Assembly (NCBI RefSeq): GCF_010365285.1
Contig: NZ_CP048286.1
Coordinates: 730,001-794,000 of the forward strand
Length of the DNA stretch: 64,000 nt
Source of the DNA: Paenibacillus rhizovicinus
GTDB lineage: Bacteria > Bacillota > Bacilli > Paenibacillales > Paenibacillaceae
Direction of reading: 5' to 3'
In this document: one piece after another, positions 1 to 9,024 of the stretch
How the letters are laid out: every line of letters begins with the position of its first letter
Numbering within the stretch: position 1 is the stretch's first letter
The notes under the pieces: generated by a model
Databases searched by the model: none
What the model was told of the DNA's origin: nothing
The model's input: only the letters and a program-made list of their open reading frames with translations
Translations under genes and position numbers: made by a program

Positions 1-5
1 ACCAT
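1..5 (-). CDS. Start of a downstream gene cut by the window edge (probable second sugar ABC permease)
   Basis: Only the ATG and two further bases are inside the window, reading leftwards out of it. The start is supported by a GGGGTGAG Shine-Dalgarno about five bases upstream, and it follows the permease gene ending at 65 in the same direction. Lpl/Ytc-type carbohydrate transporters normally carry two permease genes side by side, so this is probably the YtcP/LplC-type partner. That identity is inferred from position only. Confidence 0.45.
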
Positions 6-64
6 GTAACTCACCCCATTCAAGGTTAAACGGCTGTTGCCGTCCGATTAATAGTCGAGACAAG

Positions 65-964
65 CTAGAAAATCCGATAATTGGCGAACTTGCTCGCCAT
101 GCTGTACGTAAAGACGACGAGCAGGAAGCTGACTGCGGAATTGGCCAAGCCGATCGCTGTCGCGACCTCATATTGCGCGGACTGCAGTCCGGAGCGGTAC
201 ACATACGTATCGATAATATCGCCGGAATCGAGCACGAGCGCGTTGTACATATTGAATACTTGGTCGAAGCCGGCATTCAATACGCCGTTTAGGCTGAGCG
301 TCGCGAGCAGCGCGATCGTCATCGCGATTCCCGGCAATGTGATATGCAATAGTTTTTTGAAACGTCCGGCACCGTCGATTTCCGCGGCCTCGTACAAGGA
401 CGGATTGATGCTCGTGAGCGCGGCTAAGTAAATGATGGTGGAGAATCCGAATTCCTTCCACACATTCGTCGAGATAATAATCGAGCGGAACCAATGATTG
501 CTGCCAAGGAACATTTGCGGTTCGAAGCCGAACCAGTGATGAAACACCCAGTTCACGGGGCCATCAAGCGAAAGAATGTCTTTCAATATGCCTGCCACGA
601 CGACCCAAGACAGAAAGTGCGGGAGGTAGACGACCGTTTGCACGGTGCGCTTGAACCAGCGAAGGCGAATTTCGTTCAGTAATAGCGCAAAGACGACCGG
701 TACGATAATGAGCGTAATGATTTTACCGAATGAAATGATGAGCGTGTTGCGTAGAATCTTCGCGCTTTCCGGATTGGCGAGCACGAATTTGAAATGATCC
801 CATCCTGCCCAGGGCGAACCCCAGATCCCCTTGGTCGGAGCGAAATCTTTAAAAGCCAGGATGATCCCCGACATCGGATAAATATTAAAGATTATGACCA
901 ACGCAAGAGCCGGCAGCAGCATGAAATGAAAATGAAGCGATTCTCGTTGCCAAAGCTTTGCCAT
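65..964 (-). CDS. lplB: Carbohydrate ABC transporter permease, LplB type
   Basis: This is a 299-residue integral membrane protein of the binding-protein-dependent (MalF/LplB) permease family. After a short cytoplasmic start it has a first membrane segment near residues 15-40 and a DGAGRFKKLLHITLPG stretch near residue 210, which matches the EAA loop that contacts the ATPase. The start at 964 is chosen because an AGGAGG lies just before MAKLWQRES; the longer open frame has no such site. It lies downstream of the lipoprotein binding protein at 1069 and upstream of a second permease start at 5, the usual LplA-LplB-LplC order. The substrate is probably an oligosaccharide, which cannot be read from sequence. 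No ATPase is visible here; such systems often share MsmX. Confidence 0.88.
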   Translation of the reverse strand: MAKLWQRESLHFHFMLLPALALVIIFNIYPMSGIILAFKDFAPTKGIWGSPWAGWDHFKFVLANPESAKILRNTLIISFGKIITLIIVPVVFALLLNEIRLRWFKRTVQTVVYLPHFLSWVVVAGILKDILSLDGPVNWVFHHWFGFEPQMFLGSNHWFRSIIISTNVWKEFGFSTIIYLAALTSINPSLYEAAEIDGAGRFKKLLHITLPGIAMTIALLATLSLNGVLNAGFDQVFNMYNALVLDSGDIIDTYVYRSGLQSAQYEVATAIGLANSAVSFLLVVFTYSMASKFANYRIF

Positions 965-1068
965 CTCTATTCCTCCTAAACCATCCAAATCCCGCGGGAA
1001 CCGGGAAGGGCGCGGCGTCAACCGTCCGGTTTAACGACGCGCCCTGTTCCGCAGCCTGGACTTCTGTA

Positions 1069-2814
1069 TTATTTCGCTTCGTTGTCGTGCTGCTCGTTGA
1101 CTTCTTTCGTGATTTGCTCGCCGCCGAGCTTATTCCACGTGCTGACGAAGTTGTCGAACTCGGAAATCGGCTTCTTGCCCGTGATGATTTCGAGGTAGGT
1201 TTTCGTCTCGAGGTCGGTCAGCGTCGTCCAATTCTGGTCCATCGTTTTGGTGGTGCCGGTGAACTCGTTGAATACGTTGTTAGCCTTCGTGTGCGCGACT
1301 ACGCCGTTGCCTTCCATCCAGGCCAGGTACGTTTTGTAGTTGTTCAGATCCTTCTTCGGATTGTCTTTCTCCGATTTCACTTGATCGAAGATCGGTTTCT
1401 CTGCGATATCGAGAATGTCCGCTTGCGCTTTGCCTGCGAAAATATCATCGAATTTGCGTACCGTGCGCGCCGTCGTATCCGTGAATACCGGGGAAATCAT
1501 GTTGTTGTTCAAGCCGTATTGGCCGCGCGTCGAATCGGATGCCTTATAGATGCCCGTCGTTTCCAAATCTTGAATTTCAGGAATCTTCAGCTGCGACGCT
1601 TGTTTCAGCACGTTCATGAATTTCATGGCCAGCTCCGGATGCGCAAAGCCTTTCTTCACGACCAGGAACGTGTTGCTGAAGAATTCGTTGCCGACATTGA
1701 CATGATCGCCCGTCATGATCGGATACGCTTTCCATTCGCCCTTCGGATTGTTGTCGATCGCGCTGCCGAGCGGCCAGAACGGATTCCACCAGTTGCCGAG
1801 CATCAGGCCCGCGCGTCCGCTTGCGAGGTATTCGCTCGTTTTGTTGCCGTCGCGAAGCGCGAATTCTTTGTCAATCGTACCGTCTTTGTACATTTGCGCG
1901 AGCTTCTCGAGCGCCGCCTTCATCGCCGGCTGCGTCGATCCGTACACCAGCTTGCCGCTGTCGTCTTTCACCCACATGTTCGGATAGGCATCCATCGACC
2001 ATACGAAACCGTTCAGCGCAAACGGCGAGTTGTCGAACAATACATCGCCTTTCAGTGCCAGGCCAAGCGTATCCGCTTTGCCGTTGCCATCCGGATCGTC
2101 GTTCTTGAACGCTTTCGCGATCGTCATCAAATCGTCGACCGACTTCGGTGCAGGCAGGTTGAGCTTGTCCAGCCAATCTTGGCGAACCCAGATCATATGA
2201 ACGTTGTTCATGTCGCTTACGTTCGGCAGGCCGTACAGCTTGCCGTCGAAGGAAGCGTTCTTCAGCGCTTCGCCGTTGACGGAGTCTTGAACTTCCTTGA
2301 CTGCCGGACTTGCGTACTGATCGTAAACTTGCGTAAGATCTTCGAGCATGCCGTTGTCGACCAGGCGTTTCAAAATCGTTTTGGCCGGCGTTTTGTCGAT
2401 TTTCTCGACCGTGAAGATGTCCGGCAAATCGTTGCTTGCGATCATCAGGTTGAATTTGTTGAAGTAAGCCGCGCCGTTCGCTTCCCACAACGGCGTCGAT
2501 TTGATGTTGAGCGCGTTCTCTATATAAGATTTGTATTTATTCGATGCGAAAGATTCGCCCTCCGGAAATTTCTTCGCAGCTTCAGGGTTGTTGTTAAGAA
2601 TGGACGTGAACGCTACCGTTTCCGAGTACTTACCGAACGGATCCGGCTTCTCTGCAGGCTTGTCTGCCGGCTGATTCGCGTTCGTTGCCGTACCTCCATT
2701 GCTTCCTTCCGCGGCAGCGTTGGTCTCGTTGTTGTTCGAGCTCGTTCCGCAAGCGGTTGCAATGAGAAGCAGGGCAGCCAATGTCATGGCGACGGTTATC
2801 TTTTTCTTGTTCAT
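1069..2814 (-). CDS. Extracellular solute-binding lipoprotein of a sugar ABC transporter (LplA type)
   Basis: This 581-residue secreted lipoprotein should capture a carbohydrate outside the membrane and deliver it to the permeases encoded next to it. A lipoprotein signal peptide is visible: basic MNKKK, a hydrophobic core and a lipobox LIATAC ending at Cys22, followed by an Asn/Gly/Ala-rich linker to about residue 55. Its length suits the large LplA/YtcQ-type binding proteins of Paenibacillaceae, which are longer than ordinary 420-residue sugar-binding proteins. The start at 2814 follows GAAGGGG; the open frame reaches 2868 without a better site. The divided YesM/YesN sensor pair just upstream probably controls its expression. 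The ligand is unknown. Confidence 0.88.
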   Translation of the reverse strand: MNKKKITVAMTLAALLLIATACGTSSNNNETNAAAEGSNGGTATNANQPADKPAEKPDPFGKYSETVAFTSILNNNPEAAKKFPEGESFASNKYKSYIENALNIKSTPLWEANGAAYFNKFNLMIASNDLPDIFTVEKIDKTPAKTILKRLVDNGMLEDLTQVYDQYASPAVKEVQDSVNGEALKNASFDGKLYGLPNVSDMNNVHMIWVRQDWLDKLNLPAPKSVDDLMTIAKAFKNDDPDGNGKADTLGLALKGDVLFDNSPFALNGFVWSMDAYPNMWVKDDSGKLVYGSTQPAMKAALEKLAQMYKDGTIDKEFALRDGNKTSEYLASGRAGLMLGNWWNPFWPLGSAIDNNPKGEWKAYPIMTGDHVNVGNEFFSNTFLVVKKGFAHPELAMKFMNVLKQASQLKIPEIQDLETTGIYKASDSTRGQYGLNNNMISPVFTDTTARTVRKFDDIFAGKAQADILDIAEKPIFDQVKSEKDNPKKDLNNYKTYLAWMEGNGVVAHTKANNVFNEFTGTTKTMDQNWTTLTDLETKTYLEIITGKKPISEFDNFVSTWNKLGGEQITKEVNEQHDNEAK

Positions 2815-2991
2815 GATACCCCTTCTTTCGTGGTGGTTGTCTTTCATGCATTCATCATACCTCCACAAGAGAATCGGCCGGGAGGGAAATTAAATCGCAC
2901 AACGGGCGAAAAACGTTCATCCGTTTCTGTCCGCCTATGTAGCAGTGAACGGTTTTCCGACATGAGATGACAACTTTCGACCTTGAATAGA

Positions 2992-3024
2992 TAGAAAGAA
3001 AGACCCGTGCGCGCGCATGGGTCT
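2992..3024 (-). terminator. Intrinsic terminator after the YesN-type regulator
   Basis: Read on the minus strand, an AGACCC/GGGTCT stem with a GC-rich centre is followed by TTCTTTC. It sits about 60 bases beyond the regulator stop at 3083, so it separates the two-component genes from the transporter operon. Confidence 0.6.
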
Positions 3025-3082
3025 TGGTCTTGTTTCAGCCTGCCCGGCATCGCCGCTCTTGTCAGCGTACCGATCGGCCGGT

Positions 3083-4465
3083 CTAGCGGAGATGCTTCTC
3101 CCGATATTCGGACGGAACCATGCCCGTTTGAATACGGAAGATTTTGCTGAAATATTTCTCGTCCTGAAAACCGGTCTTCTCCGCGATCCAGTAGATCGGC
3201 ATGTCGGCGTGCTCGATCAGCAGACGTTTCGCCTTCTCCAGCCGGATTTCCTTCGCGGCGTCATGAAACGAACGGCCGACGATTTCTTTGAAAATCGTGC
3301 TGAAATACCCTTGGCTCAGATTGACCATAGCAGCCAGATCCGCACGGCTCGCGTGCTCGCCGAGATCCGTCTGCAGCAAATCGATCGCGCGCAGGATGGC
3401 GACGAACACGTCGCCGGAGCATGCGAACCCTTTGGCGAATGCGGCCAGCTCCCGGCAATATACGCCGAACCAGCGCTCCCATTCAGCCAGCGTCCGATAG
3501 GAACGCACCTCGTCCTGACTGCCGCGGAATGTCTCGGCCATGCCGGCCAGCATGGCCCAAGAAGCCGCTGTCCGCTCGAACAATTCGATCAATATCCGGC
3601 TGCGGGGCTGAATCGTTCGGCATGCATCCATGACGCGCTGGAATTCCTTCGGATCGAACACCCAGCGCATCGCTGTCCAGGTTTGTCGCAGCGATTCCAG
3701 TTCCGGCTCGGCCGGTTTCCGGTTCGCGGCAGCAGATTCAAGCTCTTCAAGCGAGATTGTCCAGGCACCGTCTGCGGGTTGATAATCATAGAATAGTTTC
3801 TCCCGAAGCCAGGCAAGCCATTCCGATGCTTTCGCCCGGGTGCGCCACTCTGTCACGCGAATGAAGAACGCGCAGCCGCTCATCTCCGGTCCAGCCAGCT
3901 CCGCCAGCAAAGCATCGACTTCCGAACGGCTCCGGTTCGCGAACAGCCAGCCATTCCCGTTGAGCGCCACGGCTCCTGCAGCGGTATCAAAGCCGGCCGA
4001 TCCCGCTTCTCCCGGACCGGAATAAAGCATAACGAGCGCTTGCTTGGCCTCCGCCGCGGCTGCCGGTTGGCGCTGCAGCTCATGATTCGCATGCATGCGG
4101 TCCGAAATCCGCTTCAGCATATCTTCCAGCACTTCGTCGGCCAAGTTCGTCTTGACGACGTAATCGACGGCTCCGAGCCGCATGGCATCCTGCAGAAAAT
4201 GAAAATCCTGATGGCAGGTCAGAACGACCGTCAAGACGGACGGATAGCGTTCCTTCACTCGCTTCATCAGTTCGAAGCCGTCCATGGCCGGCATCGTGAT
4301 GTCCGTCATCAACAGATCGACCGGCGTACGTTCCATCAATTCCAGCGCAGCTTCGCCATTATCCGCTTCGCCAACGATTTGAAACCCCCGCTCCCCCCAA
4401 GGGAGCGTCAGTATAAGCCCTTTCCGTACCAAATGCTCATCGTCAACGATCAATGTCCTGATCAT
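3083..4465 (-). CDS. Response regulator with AraC-type DNA-binding domain (YesN family)
   Basis: This 460-residue protein is a transcription factor activated by phosphorylation. An N-terminal receiver domain (residues 1-120) shows the acidic pair Asp8-Asp9, the phospho-acceptor Asp55 in LLMTDITMP, and a lysine in VVKTN near 110. A poorly conserved middle region of about 230 residues follows, as in other YesN proteins. The last 100 residues carry two AraC-type helix-turn-helix motifs (ADLAAMVNLSQGYFSTIFKE and the later WIAEKTGFQDEKYFSKIFR). Its start overlaps the 3' end of the kinase gene by 23 bases, so the two are translated together. It probably activates the adjacent sugar transporter genes. 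Confidence 0.92.
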   Translation of the reverse strand: MIRTLIVDDEHLVRKGLILTLPWGERGFQIVGEADNGEAALELMERTPVDLLMTDITMPAMDGFELMKRVKERYPSVLTVVLTCHQDFHFLQDAMRLGAVDYVVKTNLADEVLEDMLKRISDRMHANHELQRQPAAAAEAKQALVMLYSGPGEAGSAGFDTAAGAVALNGNGWLFANRSRSEVDALLAELAGPEMSGCAFFIRVTEWRTRAKASEWLAWLREKLFYDYQPADGAWTISLEELESAAANRKPAEPELESLRQTWTAMRWVFDPKEFQRVMDACRTIQPRSRILIELFERTAASWAMLAGMAETFRGSQDEVRSYRTLAEWERWFGVYCRELAAFAKGFACSGDVFVAILRAIDLLQTDLGEHASRADLAAMVNLSQGYFSTIFKEIVGRSFHDAAKEIRLEKAKRLLIEHADMPIYWIAEKTGFQDEKYFSKIFRIQTGMVPSEYREKHLR

Positions 4466-6215
4466 CCCAGACCTCCATTATCCCAACAGGCAGCTTGAGC
4501 CGCATAGCCGTGCCGACGCCGAGCTCGCTTTCCACATCCAACCTGTATTGATCTCCGTAGTAAACTCGCACGGTATTATTGACGAACGACAGTCCGATGC
4601 CAAGACCGACCTTCCTCCGCCCGCCGCTGTCTTCGGCGAACAGCGCCGTTACCGTTTCCGGCGACATGCCTTCTCCGTTGTCTCTGACTTCAAGCAGGAA
4701 ATGCCCGCTATCGAGCAGGCGGACGGTCACGCGAATGGTGCCGTCTTTATTCCTAAACCCGTGATACATCGCGTTCTCGACGATCGGCTGCAGCAGGAAG
4801 CGCGGCACTTCGATCGCCTCCGTGCCTTCATCCGCTTCGATCACCACATGAAACTGATGATTGTAACGCATTTGCTGCAGCTCTATATAATCTCGGACGG
4901 TCTGAATTTCCTCGCGGACGGTGACAAGCTGACCTTCCTTGCCCAGATTGTAGTTCAGCACCCGGGTGAAGATCGTCAGCAGCTTCACGATTTCGTCCTG
5001 TCCGTTGATCCGGGCCAGCCACTGCGCCGTATTCAGCGTGTTATGAATAAAATGCGGATTGATCTGATACATCAGCTTCTCGACTTCCAGATGGCGTTTG
5101 CGCGTCTCCTTGGTCTCGATCTCGGTCATGAGCCCTTTAATCCGTTTACGCATGTCGTAGAACTGCGCAAGCAGCTCGTCAAACTCCTTGATCATCATGG
5201 ATTCCGTCGGCTCATTGAACCTGTTCTCGCCGAGCATCTTGAACTGCCTGCGGATTCGCTGCAGCGGCCGGTAAATCATCGTCCAAATGATCCAGCCGAA
5301 TAAGAGTCCGATGAGCAGCGACACCAGACCGACGATCGCAAAACGTTTCAGCCACGTGTTCATTTCTTTGTGATAGTCATCATTGTCGATAACGAGCGCA
5401 AGCTTAATGCCGTATTTGCTCGCCGTATCGAAGAAGACGAAGCTGTTCTTCCGTTCCGCTTGTAGTTTCTTATAGTCGGCACCGGCCGGAAATTGCTTGT
5501 CCCCGCCGCTGTAGATGATCTTCCCGTTCTCGTCCAGCAGCAGATGCGTCACCGGCATTCCGTATGGCTCGCTGTTGAATAGGTCGGCAATCGTCGATAC
5601 ATTCGTCTCGATATAGACGAAGATCGACGGCCCGTCCCCTTCGCCTCTGCTCGAATCCGTTTCCCGCATGATCGAAAACACCGAATTCTTGCTGTTTACG
5701 TACATCGTTTGATGGGGTCCGTTCAGCGTGTACTTGCCTGGCTGCGAGGTAATCGTATGAAAGCTGTCCAAATTGAGTTTCGGATTAATATATAAATTCT
5801 CGAACAGAAATTGCTTCGTCTCCGGCAAATAGTAAGCCGTCAGTCCGAGAAGAGGGTTCGTGTAGTTGATGAGGGAGATATAGTCCTCGATTTCCTTGCC
5901 CAAGTCCTGCTTGTCGAGCGGATCGTCCGTCTTCAAATACGCTTTCAAATCCTTGCCGACCTTGCCTTCGAACGCCAGCTGCCGAGAGGAATAATCGAGG
6001 TTGCTCAGAATGGATTCGAGCCCGTTCCGCTCCTGCTCCAGATTCTTATCGACTCCTCGTTCGACCTTGTTCTGCAGCACATTGTAGATACCGTAATAGG
6101 AGATCGCCCCGATGAGCAGCATCGGAATCATGACCGACAGGACCAGCATCGCAATCAGCCGGAATTTCAACGTATAGGGGAGCATTTCCTGCACCCGTCT
6201 AGCAAAACCGTTCAT
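4443..6215 (-). CDS. Sensor histidine kinase, YesM family
   Basis: This 590-residue membrane kinase senses an extracellular signal, probably a sugar or its binding protein, and phosphorylates the regulator encoded at 3083. It has one membrane segment near residues 20-45, an extracellular sensor region to about 280, a second membrane segment (IVGLVSLLIGLLFGWIIW), a HAMP linker, and a His_kinase domain with the phospho-acceptor motif QINPHFIHNTLN. A HATPase domain follows with N (PIVENAMYHG) and G (DNGEGM, GLGIGLSFV) boxes. I use the ATG at 6215, 12 bases after GGAGG; a GTG at 6249-6251 extends the frame but has its SD only a few bases away. Either start is possible. Confidence 0.9.
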   Translation of the reverse strand: MNGFARRVQEMLPYTLKFRLIAMLVLSVMIPMLLIGAISYYGIYNVLQNKVERGVDKNLEQERNGLESILSNLDYSSRQLAFEGKVGKDLKAYLKTDDPLDKQDLGKEIEDYISLINYTNPLLGLTAYYLPETKQFLFENLYINPKLNLDSFHTITSQPGKYTLNGPHQTMYVNSKNSVFSIMRETDSSRGEGDGPSIFVYIETNVSTIADLFNSEPYGMPVTHLLLDENGKIIYSGGDKQFPAGADYKKLQAERKNSFVFFDTASKYGIKLALVIDNDDYHKEMNTWLKRFAIVGLVSLLIGLLFGWIIWTMIYRPLQRIRRQFKMLGENRFNEPTESMMIKEFDELLAQFYDMRKRIKGLMTEIETKETRKRHLEVEKLMYQINPHFIHNTLNTAQWLARINGQDEIVKLLTIFTRVLNYNLGKEGQLVTVREEIQTVRDYIELQQMRYNHQFHVVIEADEGTEAIEVPRFLLQPIVENAMYHGFRNKDGTIRVTVRLLDSGHFLLEVRDNGEGMSPETVTALFAEDSGGRRKVGLGIGLSFVNNTVRVYYGDQYRLDVESELGVGTAMRLKLPVGIMEVWDDQDIDR

Positions 6216-6379
6216 CTGCGGCTCTCGCCTCCAAGTTGCTTCGGAAGACACGCTTCCTCGGATCTAGTTGCATGGCGTTCGCGATTAGACGAATCACCTC
6301 TTATCAGCGCATTCTATCTCAAAATCAAATGATGCGCAACGATGGTTCGGCTTCCCGGTTCTGCTAAATCGCGCTTCAA

Positions 6380-6427
6380 AATAAAAAAGCGCCCCCGCCG
6401 ACAATACGACAATATGGGAGCGCCTTT
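6380..6427 (-). terminator. Intrinsic terminator after the hypothetical gene at 6442
   Basis: On the minus strand AGGCGCTCCC pairs imperfectly with GGGGGCGCTT and is followed by TTTTTATTTT. It begins about 15 bases after the stop codon at 6442. Confidence 0.6.
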
Positions 6428-6441
6428 CGTGTAAGCTTAAG

Positions 6442-7170
6442 TTATTCTGTTAGTTCGGTAACGCCGACCAGCCCCGTCCCCGCTTGATAGCCGCCCTGCT
6501 CCATGCTCGGATCCACGCTCCACAGCTTGGCCATGAGCTGTACATCCTCCTCGCCCGGCAGGACCGGCTCATCGGCTTCCAAATCGGTGAAAGCCAGATT
6601 AGCTTCGCGTTCCGCAGAGCTCAGCCCTCCTTGGTCGAGAATCGTCTCTCCCCGCTCGCCGACATACGCGAAGCCGCGGATGATTTCGCCTTGTTTGGCA
6701 AGGACCCAGGCATGGTATTCAACGACCCGGTGAGAACCGAAGTAGCCGGCTTCTCCGAAAGAAAGGCTTAACCGCTCCAGCATCTGCAGCGGCCCGGGTT
6801 CTTCCGCGCTGCTCAAATCCGGCATATACGGATTCACGACCAGCGTCCAGCCATGAATGGGAGGCGAGACGAAGTAGTACCCGGCATCGGCTCCGGCCAT
6901 GCCGGTTTGCCAGTTTGCGGGCTGCAAACGCTTGAGCTGCAAGCAATTCGCCACGGCCTCCGTATCTATCGTTCGAACCGCGAACCACTGGGATTTGTAA
7001 CCGAAGGGCACGGGCATGTCGGGCGTTGTCTCGAACTTCACGGGATACAGGGGAAATCCCGGCGTCACCGTCTTTTTGGACGCTTTATTTTTGCGTTGGT
7101 TTTTCCAAAGCCAGCCGATGAGCGCGATGAACATAAGGAATGGAACCACGGCTGCGACTAATGGACTCAT
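6442..7170 (-). CDS. Hypothetical protein with one N-terminal membrane anchor
   Basis: This 242-residue protein is of no family I recognise. The first 24 residues are a clear hydrophobic anchor (MSPLVAAVVPFLMFIALIGWLW) followed by a lysine-rich stop-transfer KNQRKNKASKK, so the remaining 210 residues probably lie in the cytoplasm. The soluble part is acidic near its C-terminus and has no obvious catalytic motif. The start is supported by AAAGGAG eight bases upstream. It is followed by its own terminator and is 17 bases downstream of an acetyltransferase gene, so the two may be co-transcribed. Confidence 0.7.
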   Translation of the reverse strand: MSPLVAAVVPFLMFIALIGWLWKNQRKNKASKKTVTPGFPLYPVKFETTPDMPVPFGYKSQWFAVRTIDTEAVANCLQLKRLQPANWQTGMAGADAGYYFVSPPIHGWTLVVNPYMPDLSSAEEPGPLQMLERLSLSFGEAGYFGSHRVVEYHAWVLAKQGEIIRGFAYVGERGETILDQGGLSSAEREANLAFTDLEADEPVLPGEEDVQLMAKLWSVDPSMEQGGYQAGTGLVGVTELTE

Positions 7171-7187
7171 GATGCGTAACTCCTTTG

Positions 7188-7613
7188 CTAGCTTAAATGT
7201 TTGATGAAATAAAAGTGCCGGTGCCCCAGTGGCGCGTTGTCAATAACGGCCAGCTCGGCATAGCCGTGTTTCTTGTAAAATTCAGGCGCTTGAAACGTGA
7301 AGGTGTTCAGCTTGATGAACGTGCACTGTTTCTCGATCGCGATGCGCTCGATGGCTTCCATCATCGCCGAACCGTGACCTTCTCCCCGACGGGCTTCATC
7401 CACCCACAGGATATGAACTTCGATCCAATTCCAGCAATATTCGCTCAGCATGCCGCCGATGATCCGGCCTTCCTCATCCCGCTGAACGAGATGAATCTCC
7501 TCGTAGCGGTCTCGAATCGCTTCCGGCAATTGGCTTGCATTAAACGCGATCAGACGGTTGCGTATGTAGCCGCTCTCTTCCTGGACATGCGTACGTTCCG
7601 GCGTGGACGCCAT
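7188..7613 (-). CDS. GNAT family N-acetyltransferase
   Basis: This 141-residue protein has the compact GNAT fold. It should transfer an acetyl group from acetyl-CoA to an amine; the acceptor is unknown. The acetyl-CoA-binding motif A is visible as VDEARRGEGHGSAMMEAIE (residues about 74-92), and the C-terminal FYKKHGYAELA is the usual strand 6/7 signature. It starts two bases after the stop of the next acetyltransferase (7616), which suggests a bicistronic arrangement of two different GNAT enzymes. Confidence 0.82.
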   Translation of the reverse strand: MASTPERTHVQEESGYIRNRLIAFNASQLPEAIRDRYEEIHLVQRDEEGRIIGGMLSEYCWNWIEVHILWVDEARRGEGHGSAMMEAIERIAIEKQCTFIKLNTFTFQAPEFYKKHGYAELAVIDNAPLGHRHFYFIKHLS

Positions 7614-7615
7614 CG

Positions 7616-8077
7616 TTATCCCCCGCTCTTCGGTTGGTCTCGCTTCATCGTCACCGCGTACGGTTCAAATCCAACGCCGCGCCAAAATCGCTCGCCGCGC
7701 GAATTCCCGCTCAATACATCAATGACAACCGGGGAATCGGGCGGAAAGGCGCTAGTCTCGAGCAGCTCGATACCGGCCCGGCCGATGCCGCGTCCGCGAT
7801 GTTCGGCCGCGATAAAATACTGCCTGAGAAATACTTCCTGGCGCGCGGCATCGTAGGGCCGAGGCCGCGCTTCGAACAGGGCGTAGCCGGCGATTTCCCG
7901 ATCAAGCTCGAATATCGCGCATGACCAGCCCGTCTCCAGGAAGTTGCGCATTCGAACCTCCAGCTCCGCCAGATTCATCGGGTTCTCGCTGCCTTCGTCT
8001 TCGATCAGCTGCCGATTCATCTGCGCAAGCCGTGCAGCGTCGTCCAATCCGGCCATCCGGTATGTCAATGCGCCCAT
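7616..8077 (-). CDS. GNAT family N-acetyltransferase
   Basis: This 153-residue GNAT enzyme differs from its neighbour. Motif A reads IAAEHRGRGIGRAGIELLE (about residues 93-111) and the end has RFWRGVGFEPYAVTMKR. The start at 8077 follows GAGGGGAGAG; the open frame extends 31 codons further upstream without a comparable site. The N-terminal region RMAGLDDAARLAQMNRQL is typical of single-domain acetyltransferases acting on small molecules or antibiotics. The substrate cannot be assigned. Confidence 0.82.
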   Translation of the reverse strand: MGALTYRMAGLDDAARLAQMNRQLIEDEGSENPMNLAELEVRMRNFLETGWSCAIFELDREIAGYALFEARPRPYDAARQEVFLRQYFIAAEHRGRGIGRAGIELLETSAFPPDSPVVIDVLSGNSRGERFWRGVGFEPYAVTMKRDQPKSGG

Positions 8078-8124
8078 GCTCCACTCTCCCCTCAACATCC
8101 CGTTATAGTTAGGCAGCGGCAGCG

Positions 8125-8670
8125 TTACGCATCCGGATTCCCGGGTTTCCACCCGACCTTCTGACTCCACTTGCTCGCACTGCGCAGCGTGTCCCAGATA
8201 TAGGGGTCCTTCTCTTCCGTATACCGTTCGCGTTCGTGCCGAAGCGACTTCGCGAGCGAATGCTTGATGGCCGCGTACCGCTTCGCTTCATGTGCATGGA
8301 GGCGGACGTAGTCCCTGAACAAGAGAGCCGTTTGCTCCGAGAAGCTGCCAAGCTCGCGAACATGGATATGCGTCCTGCGAGTCCCCTCCGACTCCCTGAA
8401 ATACCGCTTCGTTAGATCGGGATTGTCCGCCCGATGCACGTAGCCTAATCCTGCCAAGTCGTCCGCGATGGCCGGCATTTCCGCAAACGAACGGACGGAA
8501 ATTTGAATATCGATCACCGGCTTGGCGTCCAAACCGATGACTGCGGTCGATCCGATATGGTCGATGCGCAATGCTTTACTCCCCAAAGCTTGTCTCAGGA
8601 AGCCGCCGATTTCGATAAATTCCGCAGGCCAATTCGCATCATAAGGAACGATTACGATGGGATCCTTCAT
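8125..8670 (-). CDS. GrpB family protein (UPF0157, nucleotidyltransferase-like fold)
   Basis: This 181-residue protein is of the GrpB/UPF0157 family. It begins IVIVPYDANWPAEFIEIG and carries the hallmark IDHIGSTAV followed by KPVIDIQISV (about residues 40-62), the nucleotidyltransferase-like core of the family. No precise reaction is established for most members; some are fused to dephospho-CoA kinase. The start at 8670 has a GGGAGGGTG Shine-Dalgarno; the frame runs 15 codons further without support. It ends 47 bases before the acetyltransferase start at 8077. Confidence 0.85.
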   Translation of the reverse strand: MKDPIVIVPYDANWPAEFIEIGGFLRQALGSKALRIDHIGSTAVIGLDAKPVIDIQISVRSFAEMPAIADDLAGLGYVHRADNPDLTKRYFRESEGTRRTHIHVRELGSFSEQTALLFRDYVRLHAHEAKRYAAIKHSLAKSLRHERERYTEEKDPYIWDTLRSASKWSQKVGWKPGNPDA

Positions 8671-8711
8671 CTTCTCACCCTCCCCACGATTGCATTGCCG
8701 ATAGGTCTCCT

Positions 8712-9008
8712 TCACATTGAAGCAGAAGCTGCTACGAGAATGACTCCCGCTATGACCAAACTGGCCGTCGTACGGGTACTGAGTTTCCGGTTACGGCCCG
8801 ATTTGTACCAGCCTTTGAATTGAAACCAGTTTCGATAGCATACGAACAGCAAGGCGAAATTTCCGAGCCCCCGGAGCCATACGGATCCTTTGTCTTGATT
8901 CAACCCATGGAAAACGAGCCGTTCGACCGCATCGGTTATGTAGTAAAAGATCAGCGCGATGACACATATCCGCAATAGTTCGAGAATCATAGATTGCCCT
9001 TGTCGCAT
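8712..9008 (-). CDS. Small membrane protein of unknown function
   Basis: This is a 98-residue protein with a hydrophobic segment near residues 7-25 (ILELLRICVIALIFYYITDA), a moderately hydrophobic middle, a basic stretch KSGRNRKLSTRTT and a C-terminal segment LVIAGVILVAASASM. Two or three membrane passes are likely. GTGAGG lies 11 bases before the ATG. I do not recognise the family. It may be co-transcribed with the GrpB-type gene 41 bases downstream. Confidence 0.62.
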   Translation of the reverse strand: MRQGQSMILELLRICVIALIFYYITDAVERLVFHGLNQDKGSVWLRGLGNFALLFVCYRNWFQFKGWYKSGRNRKLSTRTTASLVIAGVILVAASASM

Positions 9009-9024
9009 TGCTTTATTAACCTCA

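Noticed and set aside
958..2970. A 670-codon open frame on the plus strand opposite the solute-binding protein
   Set aside because: It is antisense to a clear lipoprotein gene, has no Shine-Dalgarno and encodes an Arg/Val/Phe-rich sequence typical of reverse-frame translation of high-GC genes.
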